Notes: a model not told the origin generated them from the sequence alone. A DNA stretch of 64,000 nucleotides from an uncultured Burkholderiaceae bacterium (GCA_944390675.1 CALXQR010000003.1:59896-123895), one strand, 5' to 3'. Positions 8,870-18,210 are shown, counted from the stretch's first letter. Numbers and translations: made by a program.

Positions 8870-10186
8870 TTAACGGGCTTCAGAGATGCTGTCCATGTAC
8901 TTGCAATAGCTTTCGCGATTAAGAATCGGTTTGAAGTTAGTGCAAATACGATCGGCTTCAGCCGCATCATCGGCCAGCAAGTCAATAATGGTCATGGCGA
9001 GCACCTTGGCCGTTTTCTTAATGCCGGCTTCCTTATTGTCGAGGTTATAGCTCGCACCATGCAAAACGCCTTTGACGCAGCCAACCCACGGGTGCACAAC
9101 AGGCATCAAGTGCGACACATCGCCCATGTCGGTGGAGCCAGCCGAGTGAACGCCTTCAACCACATTTTCTTTGCCGAAGACTTCGCAGGCGTTGGCTCTC
9201 AACACATCGCGGAAATTTTCATCGGGACGCAACGGCAAGTAGCCGGGCAAATCCTGAATTTCACAGCTCGCGCCAATCGCGTCACCTCCGGCCTTAAGCG
9301 CGCGATTGATGGCGGTGTTGTAGCGGGTGAGCGCATCAAGCTTAGCGGCGCGAACATAGCTTTCCATCTTTACGCGATCAGGAATGACGTTAACCAGGTC
9401 GCCCCCGGCATTGATAATTGGGTGGAAACGAACGCAGTCGTCATCGCGGAACGTTTCGCGGATGGCGTTGACACCCATCACACCCATCATGGCGGCATTT
9501 AAGGCGTTGATGCCTTTGTCCGGGGCGCCTGCGGCGTGAGCAGCTTTGCCGCGGTATTCGATTAATTTACCGATAAAGCCATTGCAGCTGGCGCCCACTT
9601 GGAATTCGCCATTGGGGTTGTCCGTCGGATCCACGTGCATTTGCATGGACATGTCGATGTCGTCAAAACCGCCCTCGGCAATGATTTGCGCTTTGCCGCC
9701 CAAATAGCGTAATTGACCTTTTTCACGAAGGCTGTTGCGGTAATCAATTTCAACGTATTCTTCGGCCGGCACGGCAAAAAAGACCACATCGCCGTCAAGT
9801 TCTTTTATGATGCCGGCATCTTTAAAGGCCATGGCCACTGCGACAAGATTGGCAATCTGCACATTGTGGCCGCAGCAGTGGGCGGCGCCCGTCACGGGAT
9901 CGCAGTTTGGATGGTCGCGGCAAATAATGGCATCAAGTTCGCCCAAAAGAGCTACCGTGCGGCGAGAATTGCGTCCCTGCATTCTGGCTTTGACGCCCGT
10001 GATGCCCCAACCGTCGGTGTAATTCATGCCGAGAGAGTCAAAAACGGCTTTGACTTTGGCAGAGGTTTTCTTTTCCTTAAAGCCCAGTTCGGGTTCGGCA
10101 AAAATATCCATTGCCACTTTTTCGATGTCTGCGTAGCGTGCATCAATAGCTTTACAGACCGCTTCTTTTAATTCTGCTTTATTCAT
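8870..10186 (-). CDS. M20-family amidohydrolase/peptidase (AbgB-like)
   Basis: A 438-residue zinc amidohydrolase of the M20D type, related to AbgB and N-acyl amino acid hydrolases. Metal and catalytic motifs include GELDAI, AHCCGHN, PAEEYVE and the C-terminal HSAGSTDMGDVSH. The dimerisation domain with GKAAHAAGAPDKGINAL lies in the middle. Family members hydrolyse N-acylated or aminobenzoyl-linked amino acids in the cytoplasm. It is the last gene of a three-gene minus-strand unit behind two membrane proteins, 27 bases from the upstream stop, which suggests hydrolysis of a substrate that the membrane pair imports. AAGGAG sits 6 bases before the ATG. Confidence 0.9.
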   Translation of the reverse strand: MNKAELKEAVCKAIDARYADIEKVAMDIFAEPELGFKEKKTSAKVKAVFDSLGMNYTDGWGITGVKARMQGRNSRRTVALLGELDAIICRDHPNCDPVTGAAHCCGHNVQIANLVAVAMAFKDAGIIKELDGDVVFFAVPAEEYVEIDYRNSLREKGQLRYLGGKAQIIAEGGFDDIDMSMQMHVDPTDNPNGEFQVGASCNGFIGKLIEYRGKAAHAAGAPDKGINALNAAMMGVMGVNAIRETFRDDDCVRFHPIINAGGDLVNVIPDRVKMESYVRAAKLDALTRYNTAINRALKAGGDAIGASCEIQDLPGYLPLRPDENFRDVLRANACEVFGKENVVEGVHSAGSTDMGDVSHLMPVVHPWVGCVKGVLHGASYNLDNKEAGIKKTAKVLAMTIIDLLADDAAEADRICTNFKPILNRESYCKYMDSISEAR

Positions 10187-10213
10187 TTGGAACTCCTTTC
10201 CTGAAAAAATCCT

Positions 10214-10678
10214 TTAGAAAATGCCTTCAAGATGCAGCATGATTTCAGCCAAAGCCGTCGCGCAAAGGAAACTGCCGGCGGCGACCGCCAAAGCGACCGG
10301 GACGATGCGCCAGGACAGTTGCTTGAAGGCGGCAAGGTCTTTGCCTAAGCACAAACCGCCGTAGGCCAAAATCGGCGTCGTGATCGATAAGAAGCCGACA
10401 TTTTTGGTTTGCGCCAAAATCCAGTCACTGATGGGGAATTGAGGCATCGAGACGACGACGGCTACGATAGAAACCCAAAAGACCATCGGGAGCTTTCTAA
10501 AGCCCGGCAGCCAACTGATGATGACACCAATGACGGTGATTAACACGAGCACTAATCCGCCGATCGAACCGGCAACGATTTCGCCGTTGCTTCCCACCAC
10601 ATGAGCGATAACGGAATAGGCAGCCGTTACGATCAGGATGAAGAGGAGGTCTTTCATTTTTTCAATATAAGCCAACAT
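10214..10678 (-). CDS. Small integral membrane protein, partner of the DUF3100-type transporter
   Basis: A 154-residue protein with four to five hydrophobic segments and almost no soluble part. I recognise no named family with certainty. Its position, 30 bases after the DUF3100-type gene and 27 bases before the amidohydrolase, together with AAGGA about 9 bases upstream of the ATG, indicates co-translation with them. The length and pairing suggest the smaller half of a two-component transporter. Function is inferred only from the neighbourhood. Confidence 0.75.
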   Translation of the reverse strand: MLAYIEKMKDLLFILIVTAAYSVIAHVVGSNGEIVAGSIGGLVLVLITVIGVIISWLPGFRKLPMVFWVSIVAVVVSMPQFPISDWILAQTKNVGFLSITTPILAYGGLCLGKDLAAFKQLSWRIVPVALAVAAGSFLCATALAEIMLHLEGIF

Positions 10679-10708
10679 GATTTCTTTTCCTTTATTTAAC
10701 GGTTTGCC

Positions 10709-11506
10709 TTAAGCATTGGGTTGAGCGTTGTTATTTTCAACGCGCTTGTCGCCTGTGAAGAATTCATAGATCTTGATCGTGACAGGCAGCGAGACAAAGA
10801 GTGCAAAGTAGATGCCGAGAATCGAAGTCATCAGGTTCGCAGCCGCTGCGTAGGCCTGAACCAACTGCGCTTCATGCGGATACGAGGCAACGATGGAACC
10901 GACGCCTGCGGCCATCATGCTGGCAGAACCAATGCCGGCGCCCATTGCCAGAGCATGCGGATGGAAGATATCTAATTGAGCAACGACACCCGCTAACAAA
11001 GAAATCCAAAGCGCGCCGAAAACCGTACCGCAAATGTACATGCCCATGACGCCACGGCCTTCGGGACTATCGAGACCAAATTTTTCACCGATAATGGCAA
11101 CGTTGGCTTCGCGGTCAATGGAGTAACAGGCACCGATCGCCTCACGCTTCATTTTCAGCAATAGGGCAACAGGCAGACCGAAAATGAGCGTGCCGAAGAA
11201 GTGACCGAACTCTTGCATGATCAAAGCCCAGCCGGAATTAAGCAAAACTTCCAAATTTGGGCCGATATCCAAACCGATTTTCGCAATCAAAAGCAACATG
11301 GCAATCGGCATGAATTTGGCAGCTCGATCCATTTGAGCCTTATTGAGAATATGCAGGCGGGGCAAACTGATGATCCCGCCGATCACCAACGCATATAAAA
11401 GGGGAAGCATGACAAGCAATCCGAATTTCTGAGTTCCGATCGCCTCTGCAATCGCCACAACGATGATGGCTAAGATGTGCAGTTTTAGGTTCGCTATCTT
11501 TTGCAT
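10709..11506 (-). CDS. DUF3100-family integral membrane protein, putative transporter
   Basis: A 265-residue inner-membrane protein with about eight hydrophobic segments. The stretch REAIGACYSIDREANVAIIG and the glycine-rich ALAMGAGIGSASMMAAGVG helices match my memory of the DUF3100 family, which commonly sits beside M20 amidohydrolases. It is the first gene of the operon; AAGGA precedes the ATG. The GAGIGSASMMAAG segment resembles the substrate-site hairpins of elevator-type carriers, but that is inference. The likely role is uptake of the conjugated amino acid that the downstream M20 enzyme cleaves. Confidence 0.75.
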   Translation of the reverse strand: MQKIANLKLHILAIIVVAIAEAIGTQKFGLLVMLPLLYALVIGGIISLPRLHILNKAQMDRAAKFMPIAMLLLIAKIGLDIGPNLEVLLNSGWALIMQEFGHFFGTLIFGLPVALLLKMKREAIGACYSIDREANVAIIGEKFGLDSPEGRGVMGMYICGTVFGALWISLLAGVVAQLDIFHPHALAMGAGIGSASMMAAGVGSIVASYPHEAQLVQAYAAAANLMTSILGIYFALFVSLPVTIKIYEFFTGDKRVENNNAQPNA

Positions 11507-12034
11507 GATGGTTCCTTAAGTCCTTAAAGATTGCTTCTTTTTGCTCTAAGAGAATGACAATCTTTTTATTTTTTCTCTTTGATCTTTAGCTCGAGCCTTC
11601 TGCTGATTGAGGACATCGAATATGACTTTTGCAACGGTACCTAAACGGATGCTTACAAAAAGATCAAGATCTTTCGAGAAATTCAAATTGTTAATCGTTG
11701 GAAACTGTGATTTTTGACTCTGGGCGAGTGGGCTATCACGAAGCCTGTATCAGTCGGGCTAAATCCTTAGCAGGAAGCGCCCGTTGATGTAGTGGAGGTA
11801 GATGAGCGAGAGGAGGAGGTGGTGTGAGCACACAAATTGCAAGCTAACGGATTACAACAATTGCGTATGGCTTCATACCTGTCTATGCGTACTAGCATGA
11901 TGACTCTCCTAAAACAACGTCCAAGGTACTTTTAGAAAGATTTCCCTCAAACTTAGGAACACTCTAGCAGAGAGCAAAGACGCTGGCGAAATTATTTTTT
12001 GGTTCTCTAGTCTCTTTTTCTTAGGGGAAAAACA
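11507..12034. other. Gene-poor region with the operon promoter side and a decayed coding fragment
   Basis: About 530 bases with no convincing intact gene. The part next to 11506 must hold the promoter of the minus-strand DUF3100/M20 operon, but I could not fix its -10 and -35 elements. From 11711 to 11827 a plus-strand frame reads FLTLGEWAITKPVSVGLNP, a TAG stop, then QEAPVDVVEVDEREEEVV and a TGA. The KQEA-like tail is reminiscent of IS200/IS605 TnpB C-termini, so it may be an insertion-sequence remnant. A short hairpin, GTATG-GCTT-CATAC, follows near 11866. No assignment is firm. Confidence 0.3.
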
Positions 12035-12062
12035 AGGCCACCTTGCGTATTCAAGGTGGCCT
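12026..12062 (-). terminator. Rho-independent terminator of the adenosine deaminase gene
   Basis: AGGCCACCTTG (12035-12045) pairs perfectly with CAAGGTGGCCT (12052-12062). On the minus strand it is followed by TTGTTTTTCCCC, just after the stop codon of the adenosine deaminase gene. Confidence 0.85.
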
Positions 12063-12082
12063 AACTTATGAAAAATAAACGA

Positions 12083-13177
12083 CTAAGCGGGAAAATCTTT
12101 CGCTAACCGATCAAATTCTACGCTCCATTCGGCTTTCCATTTTTCTTTTGTTTTTTCGTCAATCCAGGCGCCCTCAATGCCGTTAAGCATGAAGGATTTC
12201 AGATCGGCAAGCGAGAAATTCAGGAAGTTATACATCAGCATCCACGTTTGCGTGGCGTTGACATGATGCATAGTGGGGTCATCCGTATTGGGATGCACAT
12301 TGAGGCCCATCGGAACCATCTTGCGGATGGGTTGCTTTAATGCCCATTCTTCGTCGCTGAATGTGCGCAGATAGTAAGAATTGGTCGGAACAACCGTGAT
12401 GATGAGGCCAGCTTTTTTCACTTCTTCGACTAACGCAGGATTATCAATAATCGTGTAGCAGTGATCCAGACGGTCGGCTTTCAAAAGCTTCATCGCGGTT
12501 TCAATGTTTCTCCAGTGGCAGCCGAATTCGCCTGCGTGGATGGTCACTTTGAAGCCCGCTTCTTTTGCCATGAAGAACGCTTTCCAGAAATTTTCCGGTT
12601 CATGATCGTTTTCACGGTAGTCAATGCCAATGCCGATTGTTTCCGGCGCACGATGCGCAATCATTTCTTTGACAAGCTCAACGGCGGCCTCAGGCGTGTC
12701 TTCTCGGTCAATTGAGGGGATGAGTCGGCCAATTACGCCGAAATCACGTTCGCCTTCATGAATGCCTTCAATGATGGCGGCTTGAGCGTCAGCGTAGCTG
12801 TAATGACGGGCAAGCCCGGTGTAGTTCCAGAAAAATTCCGTGTAGCGGATGCCGTGCTTTTTGCAGTCAGCCAGATACTCATACGTGATGCGCTTGAGCA
12901 TTTGGGGTTTCACGAGGATATGCTCTTCGAGCGCGCGGAAAATTCTCAACACACCGACCGGTTTGTCGCCGCGGGTGAAAAATCCATCGATTTCCTCTTG
13001 AGTAACCAGCGCGCCGGACTCTTTGACCAGGTCTTCGAAGGTAGACTTTTGTGTTGTGCCGAGCAGGTGACAGTGCAGTTCAGTTTTCGGGATGGCAGAG
13101 AAAAACGCCATATGCTTTTCTGTCATCGGTCGGGCAAAAGGGGAGTCCGGGACAAAGGCTGGGTTATCTTCACGCAT
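12083..13177 (-). CDS. add: Adenosine deaminase family protein
   Basis: A 364-residue TIM-barrel metal-dependent deaminase. Zinc ligands and catalytic residues are visible: H35 and H37 in ELHCHLLG, H214 and catalytic E217 in HAGEFG, H239 in DRLDHC, and the aspartates at 299-300 in NTDDP. It would convert adenosine to inosine in purine salvage; the PTNSYY segment differs from the classical CPTSN and leaves a related substrate possible. I placed the start at 13177, where GGAG lies 8 bases upstream. An upstream in-frame ATG at 13219 falls inside the purM terminator hairpin and is unlikely. Confidence 0.88.
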   Translation of the reverse strand: MREDNPAFVPDSPFARPMTEKHMAFFSAIPKTELHCHLLGTTQKSTFEDLVKESGALVTQEEIDGFFTRGDKPVGVLRIFRALEEHILVKPQMLKRITYEYLADCKKHGIRYTEFFWNYTGLARHYSYADAQAAIIEGIHEGERDFGVIGRLIPSIDREDTPEAAVELVKEMIAHRAPETIGIGIDYRENDHEPENFWKAFFMAKEAGFKVTIHAGEFGCHWRNIETAMKLLKADRLDHCYTIIDNPALVEEVKKAGLIITVVPTNSYYLRTFSDEEWALKQPIRKMVPMGLNVHPNTDDPTMHHVNATQTWMLMYNFLNFSLADLKSFMLNGIEGAWIDEKTKEKWKAEWSVEFDRLAKDFPA

Positions 13178-13193
13178 GAGTTTTCTCCGAGAA

Positions 13194-13227
13194 AAACAAA
13201 AAAGAGGCGATGCGCGCACCGCCTCTT
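13194..13227 (-). terminator. Rho-independent terminator of purM
   Basis: AAGAGGCG (13202-13209) pairs with CGCCTCTT (13220-13227) across a 10-base loop. On the minus strand the stem is followed by TTTTTTG and TTTTTC. It sits directly before the adenosine deaminase gene, which therefore needs its own promoter or read-through. Confidence 0.75.
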
Positions 13228-13250
13228 GGCATTATAGGAGAGGATTTCGA

Positions 13251-14279
13251 TTAGATCACAACGCAGCCCGGAGCATCTTGGGGACGCTCAACGATTTCGC
13301 CCAAACGGAAGACCTTTTCTCCTTCAGCTTCAAAAGCTGCCATTGCGCGATCTGCGTCAGCGGCATCAACAATGACCACCATGCCGATGCCATTATTGAA
13401 GACTCGGTGCATTTCATGCGAATCAATATTGCCTGCTTTTTGCAGCCAGTCAAAGACTGCCGGACGAGTCCAGCTGTCAGCATGGATGACAGCCTGAGTG
13501 TTCTCAGGCAGAACGCGAGGTACGTTTTCAACAAGACCGCCGCCCGTGATGTGAGCCATGCCTTTGATCTTGACGCTCTTCATCACATTTAAGACTTGTT
13601 TGACATAAATGCGGGTGGGTTCCATCACGCAATCGGCAAGCGTGCGGCCATCCAAAGGCATGTCCCAAGGCGTATTGGTCACTTCAACAACTTTACGAAT
13701 CAAGGAAAAACCGTTGGAGTGGGGACCGCTGGAAGCCAAGCCCAACACAACGTCGCCCGCTTTAATGGATTTGCCGTCGATCGCTTCGTCTTTTTCCACG
13801 ATGCCGACAGCAAAACCTGCCAGGTCATATTCGCCTTCGGGATACATGCCCGGCATTTCTGCCGTTTCGCCGCCAATTAAGGCGCAGCCTGCGAGCTCAC
13901 AGCCACGAGCAACGCCGGCAACCACGCGTTCGGCGACATCAACGTCCAATTTTCCGCAGGCGTAGTAGTCCAGGAAAAAGAGGCTCTTGGCACCCTGCAC
14001 GAGAATGTCATTAACACTCATGCCGACCAAGTCTTGACCCACCGTGTCATGGCGGCCCAAGGTGAAGGCTAATTTCAATTTTGTGCCGACGCCGTCGGTA
14101 CCGGTGACAAGGACGGGATTTTTATATTCTTTGGAGATTTCAAACATTGCGCCGAAACCGCCAACGCTCGCTAAAACACCGGGAATCATTGTGCGCTTGG
14201 CAAGCGGCTTGATTCGTTCAACCAGTTCATCACCGGCATCAATATCCACACCGGCGGCAGCGTAAGAAAGTTGTGTCAT
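13251..14279 (-). CDS. purM: Phosphoribosylformylglycinamidine cyclo-ligase PurM
   Basis: A 342-residue AIR synthetase, the fifth step of de novo purine synthesis, ATP-dependent ring closure of FGAM. Signature segments are [16 protein letters not shown] at the N-terminus, [12 protein letters not shown], the nucleotide-site [11 protein letters not shown], and [16 protein letters not shown]. Length is standard. It is a single gene read leftward, divergent from hda, with its own terminator. Confidence 0.97.
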   Translation of the reverse strand: MTQLSYAAAGVDIDAGDELVERIKPLAKRTMIPGVLASVGGFGAMFEISKEYKNPVLVTGTDGVGTKLKLAFTLGRHDTVGQDLVGMSVNDILVQGAKSLFFLDYYACGKLDVDVAERVVAGVARGCELAGCALIGGETAEMPGMYPEGEYDLAGFAVGIVEKDEAIDGKSIKAGDVVLGLASSGPHSNGFSLIRKVVEVTNTPWDMPLDGRTLADCVMEPTRIYVKQVLNVMKSVKIKGMAHITGGGLVENVPRVLPENTQAVIHADSWTRPAVFDWLQKAGNIDSHEMHRVFNNGIGMVVIVDAADADRAMAAFEAEGEKVFRLGEIVERPQDAPGCVVI

Positions 14280-14377
14280 GGTCTGTTACCCAAAAATGGT
14301 GAAGGTGGCGGTACACTTGCGTATCCGCATTAATCGTAACATTCTAGCAAGGCTCAAAAACCTTCACATCAAGATAA

Positions 14378-15025
14378 ATGCTGTTTGAACAATTGCCATT
14401 AGACATTTCGATGGAGCCCGCCGCGACACTCGATAACTTTGTTGTCGGAGCCAACGGCGAGGCCTTGTCATGCCTGAAAAAAATGCGGGAATCGGCAGAA
14501 CCTCAGCTTGCTTACCTTTGGGGTGAGTCCGGTGTGGGCAAAACGCACTTGGCCATTGCGATGGGGTTGCGAGACTGCGCAGTACCGACATTTTCAGATG
14601 CGCAATTTCACTATGCGGTCGATGATGTTGACACGCTTTCTGAAGAAGGGCTTGATCGTTTGTTTGCCCTGATCAATGAGGTGAGGGTACACCCCGGAAC
14701 AACTTTGGTGATGACGGGGAAGCGCTCGCCTGCAGAGAAATTCGTTCGTCCCGATGTTTGCACGCGGCTTACTTGGGGAGCGGTTTTTCACATTATGCCG
14801 CTTGACGGAGAAATGTGGCAGGCGCTCTCAGAACAGGCTCGTGAACGCGGAATAGAAGTGACTGCGGAGGCCGAAGCCTGGATGAAAACCTATTTGCCGC
14901 GAGACATAAAAATCTTATCGAGTCTCTTAAGCCAGATGGATAGGGAGTTGCTAGCCAGAAAAAAGGCGGTCGTTACCGTCCCGGCACTTAAGGCATGGTT
15001 AGCAAAACACGGAGAAAATCTTTGA
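14378..15025 (+). CDS. hda: DnaA regulatory inactivator Hda
   Basis: A 215-residue DnaA-related AAA+ protein. The N-terminal EQLPLDI (residues 4-10) fits the QL(S/P)LP(L/F) sliding-clamp motif by which Hda binds DnaN. The Walker A motif GESGVGKT is at 49-56. It lacks the DnaA DNA-binding domain IV, as expected. With the clamp it stimulates ATP hydrolysis by DnaA to prevent re-initiation. The HAD gene starts inside its stop codon, so the pair is translationally coupled. Confidence 0.88.
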   Translation: MLFEQLPLDISMEPAATLDNFVVGANGEALSCLKKMRESAEPQLAYLWGESGVGKTHLAIAMGLRDCAVPTFSDAQFHYAVDDVDTLSEEGLDRLFALINEVRVHPGTTLVMTGKRSPAEKFVRPDVCTRLTWGAVFHIMPLDGEMWQALSEQARERGIEVTAEAEAWMKTYLPRDIKILSSLLSQMDRELLARKKAVVTVPALKAWLAKHGENL

Positions 15026-15705
15026 AGTTAGCAATCTTTGATATGGACGGCACACTGATGCCGATTGATGTCGGCGTGGTGTGGGTGGAATTTTTGGCTC
15101 AAAAAAGCGGCGCGGAACTCTCTGGCGCTTTGGCGCAATCCAAGCAATATTTGCAAGACTATCGAAACGGGTGCTTTCAAGTTGAGCCTTTTATGAAGTT
15201 CCATATGGGACTGCTCACGCGGTTCCCACGATCCAGCATTGAAACGCTTAGAGAAAGATTTATTGAAGAGGTGGTTCGCCCCAATGTCACCTCTGCGGCA
15301 AAAAAATTGGTTGAAGCCATGCGCTCGGACGGCTATACGCTTGTGATGGCAACAGGCACTCAAGCCTTTATTTCTCAACCCGTCGCTGAGATTTTTGGAA
15401 TTGAACATCTTTTGGCTACTCGTCCTCAAATCAATGACAGAGGAGACTTTACGGGCGAGCATTTCGGGGGCTACTGCTATGGAGCCCACAAAATTGATCG
15501 CTTGAAAGAATTCTGCCAAGTCAATGGCATGGCCTTGAGTGATTTGGCTCAATGTGTTGCCTACACAGACTCCATAACCGATCTTCCCTTGCTACAATTC
15601 GTCGAATCTTTTCACGGTCACGTGGTCGCGACCAATCCGGATCCCCAATTAAAAGAACAAGCGCAAAAAAGTGGTTGGGCAGTTTTAAAGCTCTTTGACC
15701 GGTAG
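15022..15705 (+). CDS. HAD-superfamily subfamily IB hydrolase (SerB-like)
   Basis: About 227 residues. The HAD motif I is FDMDGTL right at the N-terminus, motif II is VMATGTQ, and motif III/IV is AYTDSITDLPLL. This is the IB group near phosphoserine phosphatase (TIGR01490-like), often found beside hda in betaproteobacteria. I favour the TTG at 15022, which overlaps the hda stop and has GGAG 7 bases upstream; the ATG at 14995 would add nine basic residues. The substrate is unknown. Confidence 0.8.
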   Translation: MKLAIFDMDGTLMPIDVGVVWVEFLAQKSGAELSGALAQSKQYLQDYRNGCFQVEPFMKFHMGLLTRFPRSSIETLRERFIEEVVRPNVTSAAKKLVEAMRSDGYTLVMATGTQAFISQPVAEIFGIEHLLATRPQINDRGDFTGEHFGGYCYGAHKIDRLKEFCQVNGMALSDLAQCVAYTDSITDLPLLQFVESFHGHVVATNPDPQLKEQAQKSGWAVLKLFDR

Positions 15706-15755
15706 AGCTTCAGGCCCATTGATTTCGGGTAGTGGTCGGCCTTCAAGGAAGGACA

Positions 15756-17303
15756 ATGTTTAAGAACATTATTGCCTATACAAAGGAATTCTTTTCATCT
15801 TCAAAAAAACAAAACGCTTCGGATCGTTACGTAAAGACGCCGCGCATCATCACCCGTGATGAGCACGGAATTGATAAACGGTTGGTCAGTTTGGAAGCGC
15901 TTCGCACTGTTAAAAACCTTCAGCGCGCGGGATTTGAGGCTTACGTGGTTGGCGGCGCCGTGCGCGATCTCTTATTGGGAGTGACGCCCAAAGACTTCGA
16001 CGTCGTGACCGATGCCACGCCCGAACAAGTCAAAAGATGCCAAAAGCGAGCGATCATCATCGGTAAACGGTTTCGTTTGGTTCACGTTATGTTTGGACGT
16101 GAAAAAATCGAGTGCTCGACCTTCCGTGCTTTGGAAGGCGCCGGAGTCAGAAAAGACGCTTTCGGGCGAGTGATTTCCGATAATGTTTTCGGTGAAATGT
16201 GGGAAGATGCCGCCAGACGCGATTTCACCATCAACGCGCTTTACTACAACCCGATTACTGAAGAACTCATCGATTATCACAACGGCATGCGTGACATCCT
16301 GGATGGTGTCGTACGCATGATTGGAGATCCCGAGGAACGTTATCGAGAAGATCCTGTGCGAATGCTCAGAGCTGTTCGCATTGCTTCCAAACTCCAATTC
16401 AAGATCGACGAGGCAACGCTTGAGCCGATCAGCCGTTTGGCGCCGCTATTGGGTAACGTGCCTGAAGCTCGATTGTTTGATGAGGCGGTGAAGCTATTGA
16501 CTTGCGGAAGAGCCATTGATTGCATGGAGATGCTTCGCAGATTGGGGCTTTACCGCAACGTGATCCCGCTTTTGGAAGTGGCGCTCAAAGAACAAAAGGG
16601 TGAGCGGTTTCTCATGCTTGCCATGAAGCGCACCGACGAGCGTATCGCAATAGGCAAAAAGGTTTCGCCGTCTTTTTTGTTTGCCACTTTGCTCTGGCCC
16701 TTAACTTACCGTCACTTTGAAGAAAGAATCTCTCGCGGAGAGGGACAAATTCAGGCCATGATTGAGGCAGGGCGTTACGTGCTTGACCGACAGTGTGAGA
16801 AATTGGCCATTCAAAAGCGCTTTGTCGAAGACATTCTCACGATCTGGATTTTGCAAATTAAGCTTCTGCGCCGCGGCACGAAATCTGCCATGGGACTATT
16901 GAATATCCCGAAGTTCCGCGCGGGCTACGACTTCATGCTTTTGAGAAGTCAATTGGAATTCGTGGATCCCGCAATTGTTGAATGGTGGACCAAATTCCAG
17001 GAAGTGGATGAAGAAACCCGTTTGGAAATGATTCGTGAGCAGGCCAACGCGAATGCTCAGGCCCGTAAGCCGAGAAAAGGCGAACCTAAAAAGCCCAGTA
17101 AAGCACAAATTAAAAAGCAGCTTTTGTTGGAAGCCGACAGTTGGCAGCTTGTGCGGGATTTGAGCGGTACGGCAGGTTCTGATGGTCTAATTGATCTGAT
17201 TGATGACGAAACGGCCGAAACTGTGCAAAAGGCTCCGGCTCCGCGTGCTAGACGTCGCCGCCGCACGCCCATTCGTCGGAAAAAGATTCAAATCGAGGAT
17301 TAA
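15756..17303 (+). CDS. pcnB: Poly(A) polymerase PcnB
   Basis: A 515-residue class II nucleotidyltransferase. The catalytic centre is VVGGAVRDLLLG with PKDFDVVTDATPEQV, followed by the RRDFTINALYY and YREDPVRMLRAVR motifs shared by poly(A) polymerases and CCA enzymes. The long C-terminal extension is strongly basic and ends ARRRRRTPIRRKK, typical of PcnB for RNA binding. It adds 3' poly(A) tails that mark RNA for decay. GGAAGGA lies just before the ATG at 15756. The folK ATG follows two bases after the stop. Confidence 0.93.
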   Translation: MFKNIIAYTKEFFSSSKKQNASDRYVKTPRIITRDEHGIDKRLVSLEALRTVKNLQRAGFEAYVVGGAVRDLLLGVTPKDFDVVTDATPEQVKRCQKRAIIIGKRFRLVHVMFGREKIECSTFRALEGAGVRKDAFGRVISDNVFGEMWEDAARRDFTINALYYNPITEELIDYHNGMRDILDGVVRMIGDPEERYREDPVRMLRAVRIASKLQFKIDEATLEPISRLAPLLGNVPEARLFDEAVKLLTCGRAIDCMEMLRRLGLYRNVIPLLEVALKEQKGERFLMLAMKRTDERIAIGKKVSPSFLFATLLWPLTYRHFEERISRGEGQIQAMIEAGRYVLDRQCEKLAIQKRFVEDILTIWILQIKLLRRGTKSAMGLLNIPKFRAGYDFMLLRSQLEFVDPAIVEWWTKFQEVDEETRLEMIREQANANAQARKPRKGEPKKPSKAQIKKQLLLEADSWQLVRDLSGTAGSDGLIDLIDDETAETVQKAPAPRARRRRRTPIRRKKIQIED

Positions 17304-17305
17304 AA

Positions 17306-17806
17306 ATGGCTCAGGCTTTTATAGCTTTAGGAGCGAATCTAGGGGAACCCGAAAAAGCTCTTTTAGAGGCCGTTAAGCGCATCGGGAAAGAAGACGGGAT
17401 TTCTCTCAAAAAGTGCTCTTCTTTTTATAAAACCGAACCGATCGATTCAAGCGGTCCCGATTACGTGAACGCCGTTTTGGAAGTGCAAACCTCTCTTACG
17501 CCAGAAGACTTGCTTAAAAAGCTTTTGGAAATTGAGCAGGAATTTGGTCGTGAACGACCGGTGGGTATTCATAACGCGCCCCGAACAATGGATTTGGATT
17601 TACTGCTTTATGAAGGTGAAACCCGAAGTGGTGCGTTCTTGACATTGCCTCATCCCAGAATGCACGAGAGAGCGTTTGTGCTGGTTCCGCTTTGTGAAAT
17701 CGCGCCTGAAGTGCAAATTCCGGGCAAAGGTTTGGCGAGGAGTTTTTTACCGTCAATTCAAGGTCAAGGCATTCAGAGGATTGAGCAAGAAAAAGAAAAT
17801 TTCTAA
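17306..17806 (+). CDS. folK: 2-amino-4-hydroxy-6-hydroxymethyldihydropteridine diphosphokinase FolK
   Basis: A 166-residue HPPK of folate synthesis, which transfers pyrophosphate from ATP to the pterin. Conserved segments are IALGANLGEPE, the GPDYVNAVLEV strand, GRERPVGIHNAPRTMDLDLLLY and LPHPRMHERAFVLVPL. It is two bases downstream of pcnB in the same unit. The tRNA promoter starts 17 bases after its stop. Confidence 0.96.
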   Translation: MAQAFIALGANLGEPEKALLEAVKRIGKEDGISLKKCSSFYKTEPIDSSGPDYVNAVLEVQTSLTPEDLLKKLLEIEQEFGRERPVGIHNAPRTMDLDLLLYEGETRSGAFLTLPHPRMHERAFVLVPLCEIAPEVQIPGKGLARSFLPSIQGQGIQRIEQEKENF

Positions 17807-17822
17807 AAAGTAGAAAAACTCC

Positions 17823-17850
17823 TTGACAAGGTTCGGAACCTCAGTATAAT
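17823..17850 (+). promoter_or_regulatory. Sigma-70 promoter of the tRNA-Val/tRNA-Leu unit
   Basis: A consensus TTGACA (17823-17828) and a consensus TATAAT (17845-17850) are separated by 16 bases. The tRNA-Val gene begins 23 bases after the -10 element. This is the strongest promoter match seen in the window. Confidence 0.9.
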
Positions 17851-17872
17851 TCCAATCCTCGCTTGTTTAAGC

Positions 17873-17947
17873 GCGCGGTTAGCTCAGCGGTAGAGCACTG
17901 CCTTCACACGGCAGGGGTCACAGGTTCGAACCCTGTATCGCGCACCA
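17873..17947 (+). tRNA. tRNA-Val (anticodon CAC)
   Basis: A complete cloverleaf: acceptor GCGCGGT pairs with ATCGCGC, D arm GCTC/GAGC, anticodon stem CTGCC/GGCAG with loop TTCACAC giving anticodon CAC, and T arm ACAGG-TTCGAAC-CCTGT. CCA is encoded. It reads GUG codons. It shares a promoter and terminator with the tRNA-Leu 24 bases downstream. Confidence 0.95.
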
Positions 17948-17971
17948 GATAGAGCGAAGAAAATTTGAAAT

Positions 17972-18056
<85 letters not shown>

Positions 18057-18065
18057 AACGAAGTG

Positions 18066-18093
18066 CCGTACGCGTAAAGCAGTACGGTTTTTT
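18066..18093 (+). terminator. Rho-independent terminator after the tRNA pair
   Basis: CCGTAC (18066-18071) pairs with GTACGG (18082-18087), followed by TTTTTTATT. Confidence 0.75.
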
Positions 18094-18210
18094 ATTATTC
18101 AGAAAAATAAAATATATTTATAAATCAATTGATTACGATGCGTCAGAGTATTGTGAAAATCTGACCCATTTTGATTAAATTAGATTTTGAGTACGTTTTT
18201 GTCAGTTAGA

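Noticed and set aside
13178..13219. N-terminal extension of adenosine deaminase to the ATG at 13219
   Set aside because: This segment is the purM terminator hairpin and T-tract; a good ribosome site points to 13177.
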